Positions 52,830 through 61,306 of a DNA stretch of 64,000 nt are shown piece after piece. This DNA is from an uncultured Muribaculaceae bacterium (GTDB taxonomy: Bacteria; Bacteroidota; Bacteroidia; Bacteroidales; Muribaculaceae): positions 1 to 64,000 of the forward strand of contig CAJTME010000009.1 in assembly GCA_910577315.1 (NCBI GenBank), read 5' to 3'. Under the pieces are notes generated by a model, which saw nothing but the letters and a program-made list of their open reading frames with translations, was not told the origin of the DNA and searched no databases. The number at the start of each line of letters is the position of its first letter. The first letter of the stretch is position 1. The translations under genes were made by a program, and so were the position numbers.

Positions 52830-54245
52830 TTAGAATTTAAAGTATTCTTTCGCGTTGCCGTAGCAGACCTTTGCCACAATCTCACGACCGATGAAGTCGA
52901 TTTCGCTGGCGGGAAGCAAGCCTTTTTCGATGTCGTTGCCGAGCAGGTTGCAGAGTGTGCGGCGGAAGTATTCATGTCGGGGATAACTCAGGAACGAGCG
53001 CGAGTCGGTGAGCATGCCTACGAAACGGCTCAGCAGACCGAGATTGCTCAGGGCGTTCATCTGCTTTTCCATGCCGTCCTTCTGGTCAAGGAACCACCAT
53101 CCCGAACCGAACTGGATTTTGCCTGCGCCATAACGTCCGTCCTGGAAATTACCGAGCATGGTGGCCACCAGCTCGTTGTCGCGCGGATTGAGGTTATAGA
53201 TGATGGTCTTGCCGAGTTTGTCGCGTGAGGCGAGCATGTCGAGAAACTTCGACATTTTTTTGGCGACGGTGAAATCGCCGATTGAATCGAAGCCGGTGTC
53301 GGGGCCGAGCTGGGCCATCATGCGGGAGTTATTGTTGCGTATTGCGCCATAGTGGAATTGCTGTGTCCAGCCGGCGTCGTGGTCCATGACGGCAAACTCA
53401 ACCATCATGGCTGTCTTGAACTTACGTATTTCTTCGGCAGTCAATTCCTCGCCACGAGTGAATACCTTGTCAAAGATGGCGTCAATTTCGGCAGGAGTGT
53501 AGTCTTCGGCATAGAATTCTTCAATGCCATGGTCGCTCAGACGGCATCCCACCGAAGCGAAGAAGTCATGGCGTTTCTGCAAGGCGTCGATTACATCACC
53601 GAATTTCGAGATGGCAACACCCGATACTTCGGCGAGTTTGTTAATGTAAGCCTTGAATTCCGCCGGATTTTCGACAGCCATTGCCTTGTCGGGACGCCAG
53701 GTGGGCAGCATTTTTATCTCGAACCCATCGTTTTTAACCTTGATGTGATGTTCCAGCGAGTCAACGGGATCGTCGGTGGTGCATACGGCCTCCACATTGT
53801 AGTGGCGCATCAGTCCGCGGGCGGTGCGCTCGGGAGTCTGGAGCATGGCAGTACAGTGGTCGTATATTTCGCGGGCAGTGGAGGGGTTGAGCAGCTTATC
53901 AACGCCGAAAGCGGTTTTCAGCTCGAGGTGCGTCCAGTGGTAAAGTGGATTGCGCATCGTATAGGGCACGGTCTCGGCCCACTTCTCGAATTTTTCCCAG
54001 TCGGTGGTGTCCGCGCCTGTGCAGTAGCGCTCGTCCACACCGTTGGTGCGCATCGCACGCCACTTGTAGTGGTCGCCTTCGAGCCAGATTTTTGACAGGT
54101 TGGGGAATTTGTGGTCAGATGCCACATATTCGGGAATGAGGTGGCAATGATAGTCGATGATGGGGAGTCCTTCGGCATACTCGTGGTAGAGCTTTTGAGC
54201 CGCAGGAGTGTCAAGAACGAAATTCTCGTCGTTGAATGTTTTCAT
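52830..54245 (-). CDS. uxaC: Glucuronate/galacturonate isomerase
   Basis: A 471-residue TIM-barrel enzyme of the amidohydrolase superfamily converting galacturonate to tagaturonate and glucuronate to fructuronate. It shows the metal motif PIIDYHCHLIPE near residue 30, WKWRAMR-type segment HYKWRAMRTNGV, TTDDPVDSLEHH, PTWRPDKAM, and the C-terminal GMLTDSRSFLSYPRHEYFRR. Only the tagaturonate branch (uxaB, uxaA) is present here; no uxuA or uxuB genes are seen. It is the first gene of the operon, with its promoter at 54292-54331. Confidence 0.96.
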   Translation of the reverse strand: MKTFNDENFVLDTPAAQKLYHEYAEGLPIIDYHCHLIPEYVASDHKFPNLSKIWLEGDHYKWRAMRTNGVDERYCTGADTTDWEKFEKWAETVPYTMRNPLYHWTHLELKTAFGVDKLLNPSTAREIYDHCTAMLQTPERTARGLMRHYNVEAVCTTDDPVDSLEHHIKVKNDGFEIKMLPTWRPDKAMAVENPAEFKAYINKLAEVSGVAISKFGDVIDALQKRHDFFASVGCRLSDHGIEEFYAEDYTPAEIDAIFDKVFTRGEELTAEEIRKFKTAMMVEFAVMDHDAGWTQQFHYGAIRNNNSRMMAQLGPDTGFDSIGDFTVAKKMSKFLDMLASRDKLGKTIIYNLNPRDNELVATMLGNFQDGRYGAGKIQFGSGWWFLDQKDGMEKQMNALSNLGLLSRFVGMLTDSRSFLSYPRHEYFRRTLCNLLGNDIEKGLLPASEIDFIGREIVAKVCYGNAKEYFKF

Positions 54246-54291
54246 GGGTCTATGATGGTTATAGTTTAGGTTTCAATGTATTTCAATGACC

Positions 54292-54331
54292 CAAAATTAG
54301 CAAATCATAGCACTATATTAATATGAAAATC
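54292..54331 (-). promoter_or_regulatory. Galacturonate operon promoter with shared upstream box
   Basis: On the - strand, TAATTTTG (54299-54292) is preceded by GATTTTCA starting 32 nt upstream at 54331. Leader about 40 nt. Confidence 0.5.
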
Positions 54332-54418
54332 GTCCGCGTTGGGTGACGATGACAAAATTTCGCCCGATTTATGAGAATTTTTGCCACTAAATGAGAGCAT
54401 GTCCCCAACAACAAGAAA

Positions 54419-54447
54419 CGGGCAAGCCACAATGGATGGCGTGCCCG
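54419..54447 (-). terminator. Probable terminator of the hybrid two-component regulator gene
   Basis: An 11-bp stem with one mismatch (54419-54429 with 54437-54447) and 7-nt loop, 40 nt after the stop codon. On the - strand it is followed by TTTCTTGTTGTT, a weak U tract. Confidence 0.6.
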
Positions 54448-54486
54448 CTGCTTGTCTAAGAAGGTGTTTAATAACGGCTGTTGGTT

Positions 54487-57400
54487 TTATTCTTCGGTCT
54501 TCTCCTCCTGTTTCTTCTGGCGGTATTCGCTCGGAGTCATACCGGTTTCCTTCTTGAAACACTTAGTGAAATACTTGGGATCGGAGAAACCAACGCTGAA
54601 TGCGATCTGCGAAAAGTTCATCTTGCTCTTTACAATCAGCTCCTCGGCACGCTGCATGCGAAGGGAGCGCAGGAAATCGCTGGGCGACATACCCACGATT
54701 GCCTTAATCTTGCCATAGAACACGGTACGTCCCATGCTGACGGCCTCGGCCATTTCCTCGATACGCAAATTCTCGTCGCCTATACGCTCCTCAAGGAATT
54801 TCATGAGCTTCTCCATCATCACCTGGTCGGCCTCGATGATTTGCGGAGAATCCAGACGATATTCAGTCTTTTCGGCGCCATCAGCCTGCTGGACGCCATC
54901 AGTGGCCGGCGTCTGGGAAGCAGAGTTGCTCATGTCTTTACCGAGCTGTTCAAAATATGTTTGCTGCAACAGGCGACGCTGCGATATGATGTTGGCGATA
55001 CGCTGGCGCAAGTATGTGGCGCTGAACGGTTTGGAGATGTAATCATCAATGCCGGCCTGAAGTCCCTGAACGCGGTCTGACACTGTTGCCTTGGCCGAAA
55101 GCACAATGATTGGAATATGCGACATCCGCTTGTTTTCTTTAATGTGCTTGACCATGGTCAGGCCGTCCATTTCGGGCATATTCACGTCTGTCAGGATAAA
55201 GTCAGGCTGGTCCGCCTCGGCTTTTTCAAGTCCTTCCTTGCCGTTGGTAGCCTCTATTATCTCGTATTGCGAGGAAAGGATGTCGCGCAGGAAGCCACGC
55301 AAGTCATCATTATCCTCCACAATCAGAATTTTGACATCTTTGGCCACCTGCATGTCTTTCTCTCGCGGAATCTCAAGCCAGTTTTCCGAGGCCATGTAAG
55401 CTGCACGGACGTCATCGCCTGCCTTTACGTTATCGGGAGCGTCATCGGTCACATCTTCGAGCTTGAACTCCTTGGAGAGCATATCGTTGAGCAGTTCGAG
55501 CATGTTTTTGGCGTTGCGCCTGACACGTTCGAGATGCTGCATTCCCGTATCAGACAACGTCTCGGTTTTCATGACTTCATACACCGGTGAACCAATCAGC
55601 GACAGCGGCGTGCGCAACTTGTGTGAAGCGGTGACATAGAAGTCATGCTCGCGCTTGCGCACCTGCGCCATCAACCTGTTGCGGCGGTACACTGAATAAT
55701 AGTGCACGATGAAGAACAGCAACGCAAGAACGGCTATGGCAATGATTATTTTAGCCCAAATGGTTTCCCAGAAGGTTGGCCGTACAAGGATGTCCACATA
55801 TTTTTCATTGTCAACCCAGGTTCCGTCACCATTGGTGCTTCGTATATACAATCGTTGTACGCCTGGACGCAAATTTGTGACTTGGAGCACGTTGGATGTT
55901 CCGAGATAAGTCCATGTGGTGTCGGGTTCAAAACGATAGGCATACTCGATATGGCCGGCGCCTCCATAGTCGAGTGCGGCGAACGACAGACTGAAATTAC
56001 GCCTGTCGGGCTGCAATTCAATATTTTCAGGATTAAGGATAAACTGCTCGTGATTGTCACCTTCAAGCTGAAGACCTGTGAAGATGATATTAGGCGTAAA
56101 TGGGTGTTTCGACACATCGTCAGGATTTACCTTTACGATATGGCCAAGCGCCCCGAAATACAGGTTGCCTTCTGCATCTTCGGCTGGCAACGCTTCGGAA
56201 AATTCGTGATCACCTCCCAGAATGTTTGAGCCGAGGATGACGATGCGTCGGCTGGACGGGTCGTATGTCACAATATCAGTCTCCCTGACGAAATAGAACC
56301 GGCCATTTTTGTCCTGAATCATCGAAAGGACATTGCCGTTGGAGAGGGTGTGAAGATATTCCGGACGGTCCATTGATTCAAAAGCCAGATTCCCGTCAGT
56401 CAATGAATTGCTTACCAAATGCTGTACCTCACCGCCCATTGTGGTGACATACACATCCCCATCTGCCGCAACAAGCACCTGCATGACATTGGCGTTGCGC
56501 AGCGATGAATTGTCGCCGAACGCCGGGCGCGCAGTCTTGAAATTGATGCCGCTTAATGATTGAAAATCATCGCGGAAAGCAAGCAGACCGCCGTTACACG
56601 ACGCAATTACTTCACCTTTGTCGTTATGTGTGATGCGGCGCACAAAGCGGTAGTTATCATCCTTTGGGTAGGTCTCGTTTGTACGTGAGGCACTGGTAAA
56701 TTTGAACGAGCCATCTGCGCCGGAATCAACGAGGTAAAGCCCACGCCCATATGTACCAAGCCACAAGTTACCGCGGCGGTCGGTGTCGAACGCATAAATC
56801 GTATCACAATCTATATGGTTTTCGCCTCTGTACTTACGTCCGTAATGACGCAATTCGCCACCTGGAGAAATGATGTAAAGACCATCACCCTTGGTGCCTA
56901 CCCACACATTCCGGTCCTTATCCTGATATATGGCATAAACCTTATCTGAGAATTTAGCTGGAGAATCCGACACGGAAACGCGGCCCTTCCCGTCAGCATC
57001 AATGGTTTTGCCGAGATAGCCTTTCAAACGACCGTTCCTGTCATAAAAACCTATCACGCCTTTCGAGGAGCCCGCCATCAACGAACCGTCGGACAGAACG
57101 GCAAGAGAACGGGTTTCCTGATTGCGATCAAGTGCCAAATTCTTGTAGTTATGATAGTTAAATTTGACCAGAGACAATCCATGCGGGGAAATCAGCCAGA
57201 GATTTCCGTTTGGCTCGGCATAGAATTTATCAACATCGGGCAGTGTTGTATGCTTCAGCAATGGCGACACAATCTTGTGCGGAACAAAGCGTCCCGTTTT
57301 ATCATCATAATACGCAAGGCGCCCGTCCTTCGGCGCGACCCACACCGTGCCGAACGCATCCTCATGGAACATAGGTACCGAGAATATGGTGCCGTCCACT

Positions 57401-58401
57401 TCCGACTGCACCACCTGCGGGCGAATAAGGTTGCCGGCGCCATCATATATCATCACCCATTTATCGTCGGTAAAAAGCCATACGCGACGTGTCGAGTCAA
57501 CATACAGATTACGCACTCCCGCCGCAACAGGTTTCAATTCCCAACGGTGCTGACGGATATTGTAAATCGCAAGTCCATCGGCAGTTGCAGCCGCAAGACG
57601 GTTGTCATCAATGGGGATGAAATCACGCACAGCACCACCTTTAAGCGGTGATGCAGACTCCAACGGCTGACCGGGAACAGCCACATACAACTGGCCGGAT
57701 GAGTTTATGAAATAGGTACTTCCGCCAACAAAACAAACATCGACGATGTCGCCTTTCTGCCTGACCTTTCCGTCCACCGACGCAATACCGGCATCAGTGA
57801 TTATCCAATCGGTTCCATCGGGCGCTGACACTACCTTGCGCAATGATTTCGAGCCTGGCATGAATTCCGAAAGCTCATATACATCTATCTTATAGGGGCT
57901 GTCCTTATCGCCGGTTCGGGATATGGCGGCCGCGCGTCCGGAATCCTTGTCGTATCCACCCACCCACAGCTTTTCAGCGCCTGGATAGAATCTAAAAGCC
58001 AGATAATCACCAAAGCCTTCATTTTCAGCGAATTTAACAACATCGACAAAATGACCGGTGGGGTTGTCAAGCAACCCAAGTTTATGGTCGTATGTAACAA
58101 ACCACACGTTCCCATGAGTATCGGGATAAATGTCAAGGATGCGGTTGGTCGACAGCTCCCCGCTCTGCTCTCCGCTGCGGAACGTGAAGAAACGATAGCC
58201 GTCGTAAAACGTCAATCCGTTCCACGTGCCTATCCAGATCAGTCCATTTCCATCCTGGGCGACACAGGAAATGCTGTTTGATGGCAGGCCATCGCGTACA
58301 TTATACGTCCTGGCCACATGACTGGGCGCAGCAATCGCCGTGCCATATATTATTAATGAGAAAAGTGCGGCTATCCACAATCTCCGTGGGTAGTTTTCCA
58401 T
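54487..58401 (-). CDS. Hybrid two-component regulator lacking its HATPase domain
   Basis: 1304 residues. Signal peptide/anchor 1-25; a periplasmic sensor of two Reg_prop beta-propellers (about 35-770, repeated NVWFVT/NLWLGT/NVWVGT strands); Y_Y_Y domain about 800-875; membrane helix about 883-903; HisKA-like dimerisation helix about 915-980 with His927 in SHKLRTP; receiver domain 1023-1138 with Asp1072 (LTDVNMPEMDG) and Lys1124 (SKPF); AraC-type HTH about 1200-1296. In normal hybrid regulators about 110-130 residues of HATPase with N and G boxes separate HisKA from the receiver; here only about 42 residues (981-1022) remain, with no such boxes. The H-box Glu is Lys928. The reading frame is unbroken. 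It lies between the galacturonate operon and the susC-type genes and probably regulates one or both. Confidence 0.9.
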   Translation of the reverse strand: MENYPRRLWIAALFSLIIYGTAIAAPSHVARTYNVRDGLPSNSISCVAQDGNGLIWIGTWNGLTFYDGYRFFTFRSGEQSGELSTNRILDIYPDTHGNVWFVTYDHKLGLLDNPTGHFVDVVKFAENEGFGDYLAFRFYPGAEKLWVGGYDKDSGRAAAISRTGDKDSPYKIDVYELSEFMPGSKSLRKVVSAPDGTDWIITDAGIASVDGKVRQKGDIVDVCFVGGSTYFINSSGQLYVAVPGQPLESASPLKGGAVRDFIPIDDNRLAAATADGLAIYNIRQHRWELKPVAAGVRNLYVDSTRRVWLFTDDKWVMIYDGAGNLIRPQVVQSEVDGTIFSVPMFHEDAFGTVWVAPKDGRLAYYDDKTGRFVPHKIVSPLLKHTTLPDVDKFYAEPNGNLWLISPHGLSLVKFNYHNYKNLALDRNQETRSLAVLSDGSLMAGSSKGVIGFYDRNGRLKGYLGKTIDADGKGRVSVSDSPAKFSDKVYAIYQDKDRNVWVGTKGDGLYIISPGGELRHYGRKYRGENHIDCDTIYAFDTDRRGNLWLGTYGRGLYLVDSGADGSFKFTSASRTNETYPKDDNYRFVRRITHNDKGEVIASCNGGLLAFRDDFQSLSGINFKTARPAFGDNSSLRNANVMQVLVAADGDVYVTTMGGEVQHLVSNSLTDGNLAFESMDRPEYLHTLSNGNVLSMIQDKNGRFYFVRETDIVTYDPSSRRIVILGSNILGGDHEFSEALPAEDAEGNLYFGALGHIVKVNPDDVSKHPFTPNIIFTGLQLEGDNHEQFILNPENIELQPDRRNFSLSFAALDYGGAGHIEYAYRFEPDTTWTYLGTSNVLQVTNLRPGVQRLYIRSTNGDGTWVDNEKYVDILVRPTFWETIWAKIIIAIAVLALLFFIVHYYSVYRRNRLMAQVRKREHDFYVTASHKLRTPLSLIGSPVYEVMKTETLSDTGMQHLERVRRNAKNMLELLNDMLSKEFKLEDVTDDAPDNVKAGDDVRAAYMASENWLEIPREKDMQVAKDVKILIVEDNDDLRGFLRDILSSQYEIIEATNGKEGLEKAEADQPDFILTDVNMPEMDGLTMVKHIKENKRMSHIPIIVLSAKATVSDRVQGLQAGIDDYISKPFSATYLRQRIANIISQRRLLQQTYFEQLGKDMSNSASQTPATDGVQQADGAEKTEYRLDSPQIIEADQVMMEKLMKFLEERIGDENLRIEEMAEAVSMGRTVFYGKIKAIVGMSPSDFLRSLRMQRAEELIVKSKMNFSQIAFSVGFSDPKYFTKCFKKETGMTPSEYRQKKQEEKTEE

Positions 58402-58520
58402 GGTATTATTCAGCGTGATTGGTTATTTTGTACCAAAATAAAGGAGTTTTTCACACATACGCAAATGTTTAACGAAATATTCTTAATTTTTATGAATTAG
58501 TTTTATGCAACTGAGAGTTA

Positions 58521-58538
58521 GCGCCCTCACGAGGGTGC
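58521..58538. repeat. Small hairpin in the regulator/lipoprotein intergenic region
   Basis: GCGCCCT-CACG-AGGGTGC: 7-bp stem with one G-T pair. The 277-bp region also holds the promoter at 58588-58627 and a poor - strand -7-like TTATTTTG (58441-58434) for the regulator. Nothing else is recognised in it. Confidence 0.4.
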
Positions 58539-58587
58539 CGCAGGTTCGGAAATGGTCTTACGTACTGATTTCTCCCCTATTTTGACA

Positions 58588-58627
58588 AATTTTCCACCTA
58601 TTATTATATGTATAATTGCAAAATTTG
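58588..58627 (+). promoter_or_regulatory. Promoter of the lipoprotein-susC operon with shared upstream box
   Basis: -7-like AAAATTTG at 58620-58627 (first base off consensus) with AATTTTCCACCT starting 32 nt upstream at 58588. Leader about 45 nt. Confidence 0.5.
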
Positions 58628-58678
58628 CACTGCGAAAAGCAATAATCCTAAGAAATCAACCTAAATCTATAACCTATC

Positions 58679-59563
58679 ATGTTTAAAAAGTTTCGTAACA
58701 TTTTACTGCTTAGCCTGTTAGGATTGGCATCATGCTCTCAGGGAGCTGATGAGCCCATTCCTGCGACCGGCACGGAAGGTAATGACGGGATGCACAGCGT
58801 GGAACTTGCGGTTTCACGTGCCACTCTCGACGAATTTGCCACGGCTGGAATCGACAAGTACACAATCTTTATTTACAAAATCGAGCGTAAAGGCACCACC
58901 CTCTTTGCTGAAAAGGAAGTGACCGCCAACAACGAGAAAGTGACAATGGAATTCTCGCTCGGCGACAATTTCCAGACTTTCCTTGTGGCAAACGCCTCGA
59001 ACATCACCGGCAAGGAATCGCTTGAGACCGTTGCAATCCACCTAGACCCCGCTTCGTCGAAGCAGGTGTGGATGTCCACTCCCGTGCGTTTTGCCTCCGA
59101 CAAGTCGACGAACACCGTTTCAGTGACCTTGCGCCGAATCGTTTCACTCATTGATTTCGTGCCCGCCGAAACCGACGCCGAACTGGCAGCCCAAAGCGAC
59201 TTCGACCGCGTGGACCTCACTTTCGGCAACGTAGCCACCGAGTATATGGTTGGCGCCGGTGCAGCCGTGGCCACAACCTACACCGCCACCACCGACGCTG
59301 CCCGCGGCTACAAGACCTCGTTCTATACATTCGAGACCTCAGCGCTCGACGACGCCACACTTGCCATAAACTATTATAAAGGTGGAAACGTCGTAAACAC
59401 CTCGGCCGGCATTCTTGAGACCGCGACCAAATTTGCCGCCAACAACCACTACACAGTATCCGTGCCCCTCACCAGCCCCTCGTTTATCGAGCGCCCATGG
59501 AGCACCCTCAGCTGCCGCGCCAATCTCCCCGCTGCAATATCTGTGACCAAAACAGCCCTCTAA
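58679..59563 (+). CDS. Outer-membrane lipoprotein, FimB/Mfa2-like
   Basis: 294 residues. Lipoprotein signal with LASC (Cys about 19) followed by SQGADEP. The middle resembles the N-terminal beta-sandwich of FimB/Mfa2-type lipoproteins: IDKYTIFIYKIERKG, a strand rich in K/E, then FQTFLVANASN. The C-terminal half (TVSVTLRRIVSLIDFVPAE, NYYKGGNVVNTS) is a second beta domain. Such folds occur in fimbrial anchor subunits and also in PUL surface glycan-binding lipoproteins; the latter is favoured because the next genes are a beta-helix lipoprotein and susC. First gene of the operon, 12 bp before the next. Confidence 0.6.
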   Translation: MFKKFRNILLLSLLGLASCSQGADEPIPATGTEGNDGMHSVELAVSRATLDEFATAGIDKYTIFIYKIERKGTTLFAEKEVTANNEKVTMEFSLGDNFQTFLVANASNITGKESLETVAIHLDPASSKQVWMSTPVRFASDKSTNTVSVTLRRIVSLIDFVPAETDAELAAQSDFDRVDLTFGNVATEYMVGAGAAVATTYTATTDAARGYKTSFYTFETSALDDATLAINYYKGGNVVNTSAGILETATKFAANNHYTVSVPLTSPSFIERPWSTLSCRANLPAAISVTKTAL

Positions 59564-59575
59564 TCCTTTACTGCC

Positions 59576-61294
59576 ATGAAAAGATTTTTAAAATACAGCC
59601 TTGTGGCAGTGGCCGGTATTCTGGCCCTCGCCTCCTGCAAGAAAGAAGAGGTCTACAACACCTCCGTCACCCGCGAGCTGTCGATGACCCTCGACGGTGA
59701 GCCATGGAACATCTATTACGGCACATCCAACAAGCCCCTGTTCATTTATGATGCCAACGGCAAATTTTACGGCAACTACTCGACAAGCTACCGTTTCTCG
59801 ATGCCCGACGGCTCATACAAGGTCTTCGCAACCACCCAGGCCGACTTGCTGACTCCTCCCGCCGCCCTTGACGATGAATATATCCCCCAGGACTCCACCG
59901 CCAAGCAGACCTTTGCGATTTCCGATCCTGTTGATTACGCAGCAGGCAATCCCATGTCGCTCGAACTGAAGACACGCACCGGCAAACTGCGCCTGCGCGC
60001 CCTCGACACCAAGGCCGACAAGAGCTACTCAATCATCCGCGCCATAATCAATACCCCCGTGACGGCCTACAAAGTATCTACTGCAACCGTCGTTGCCGAT
60101 GGCGAAGGCCTTTCGCTTCCCTTCTGCAAGGAAACCGCCGGCGGCGGCGTGGGCTACACCGAAGAACTCAACCTCATCGCTTCGGCCGACCACAAAGTGA
60201 ACGTGCTCATCGAATATCTTGACGCTGATTCCAACGTGGTCAACACCAAGCCTTTCGCTGATGGATTCACAATCCTTCCCAACGAACTCACCGAAGTATC
60301 TTTCGAGCTGAATAATCCCGACGAAGCCGTAATCGTGAGCTACGACATCATGATGGGCTCGCTCGACTGGCGCGAAAACACCATTTATCCCTCCGTGAAA
60401 GTTAACGTCCCCGACGGATTCACATACGTATCGCCCGACATGGATCTCTCGCAGACCATAAAGGAGCAGCTCGCTGATGACTCTGTCGACGAAATAAAGC
60501 TCTTCCTGAAGGCCGGATCAGCCTATTCCATCGCCGACAAGACACTTGAAGGCATCAACAAGCCCTTCGTGCTGATGGGTCAGACTCCTGGCTACGGACA
60601 GACCCTCGCCTCCGTATCGCTCGTCAACATCACCATGGAAGGTGACCTCAGCGAAATCCGCTTTGAAAACCTTGAGCTCAAACCGCAGAAAGACCGTCTC
60701 TTCAACCTGCGCAACCAGAAGTTCCACATCGGCGAAATCGCATTCGTCAACTGCACCACCACCGGCTGGAACGGTTCAATCTGGGCACAGACAGCCGCCG
60801 CTGACAACGAACAGATTGTTGATAAAATCAAGATGGCCGGCTGCTGCATGACAAACATGACTGTAAGCTCCGCCTTGTGGAACATCACAAACCGCCGCGT
60901 AGCTCCCGTCTACAACATCGAGTTTACCGACAACCTTTTCCACGGCCGCAACTTCGGCACCCGCAACGTATTCATCACAGGCCTCAACAAGACTCCCGGC
61001 ACCATGAACATCGTCATCGAGGGCAACACCTTCATCGACACCCGCGGAACCAACTTCACCTACTTCGACATCAATTGCGCCGCGGCCTCTTCTTCCACCC
61101 TCACCGTACGCAACAACATGGTCACCGGCTCTAAGAGCGGCATGGGCACATGGTTCAGCCTCGGCACAGTCGGCACAGTCCAGGCTTCGGGCAACACCCG
61201 TTCGACCGGCTATGAAATGAAAGCCTATGGCATCGACGCTCCCGCCGAATCGGCCAAGACATACAACGACATCCTAAGCCAATTCAACCTCTAA
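59576..61294 (+). CDS. PUL surface lipoprotein with DUF4957/DUF5123-like beta-helix
   Basis: 572 residues. Lipoprotein signal ends LASCKKEE (Cys about 21). The N-terminal about 25-255 is an Mfa2/FimB-like beta-sandwich. From about 265 a beta-helix begins with IKEQLADDSVDEIKLFLKAG, IADKTLEGINKPFVLMGQ and LSEIRFENLELKPQ (DUF4957-like), followed by MNIVIEGNTFIDTRGTNFTY (DUF5123-like). This two-part beta-helix occurs in surface proteins of pectin loci and is thought to bind uronate chains. It precedes susC by 12 bp, the reverse of the usual order in which such lipoproteins follow susD. Confidence 0.75.
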   Translation: MKRFLKYSLVAVAGILALASCKKEEVYNTSVTRELSMTLDGEPWNIYYGTSNKPLFIYDANGKFYGNYSTSYRFSMPDGSYKVFATTQADLLTPPAALDDEYIPQDSTAKQTFAISDPVDYAAGNPMSLELKTRTGKLRLRALDTKADKSYSIIRAIINTPVTAYKVSTATVVADGEGLSLPFCKETAGGGVGYTEELNLIASADHKVNVLIEYLDADSNVVNTKPFADGFTILPNELTEVSFELNNPDEAVIVSYDIMMGSLDWRENTIYPSVKVNVPDGFTYVSPDMDLSQTIKEQLADDSVDEIKLFLKAGSAYSIADKTLEGINKPFVLMGQTPGYGQTLASVSLVNITMEGDLSEIRFENLELKPQKDRLFNLRNQKFHIGEIAFVNCTTTGWNGSIWAQTAAADNEQIVDKIKMAGCCMTNMTVSSALWNITNRRVAPVYNIEFTDNLFHGRNFGTRNVFITGLNKTPGTMNIVIEGNTFIDTRGTNFTYFDINCAAASSSTLTVRNNMVTGSKSGMGTWFSLGTVGTVQASGNTRSTGYEMKAYGIDAPAESAKTYNDILSQFNL

Positions 61295-61306
61295 TCTTTA
61301 CAATCC

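Noticed and set aside
52825..52838. GTGCATT followed by AGAATTT near the uxaC stop as a heptad array
   Set aside because: Only one unit fits the consensus, which is expected by chance.
54305..54562. 85-codon - strand ORF after the regulator gene
   Set aside because: It overlaps the regulator 3' end, the terminator hairpin and the uxaC promoter, with no recognisable protein features.
58510..58570. TPP-riboswitch-like words (CTGAGA, GGGTGCC) upstream of the lipoprotein gene
   Set aside because: The words occur in the wrong order and without the second conserved arm; the region upstream of the promoter would not be in the transcript.
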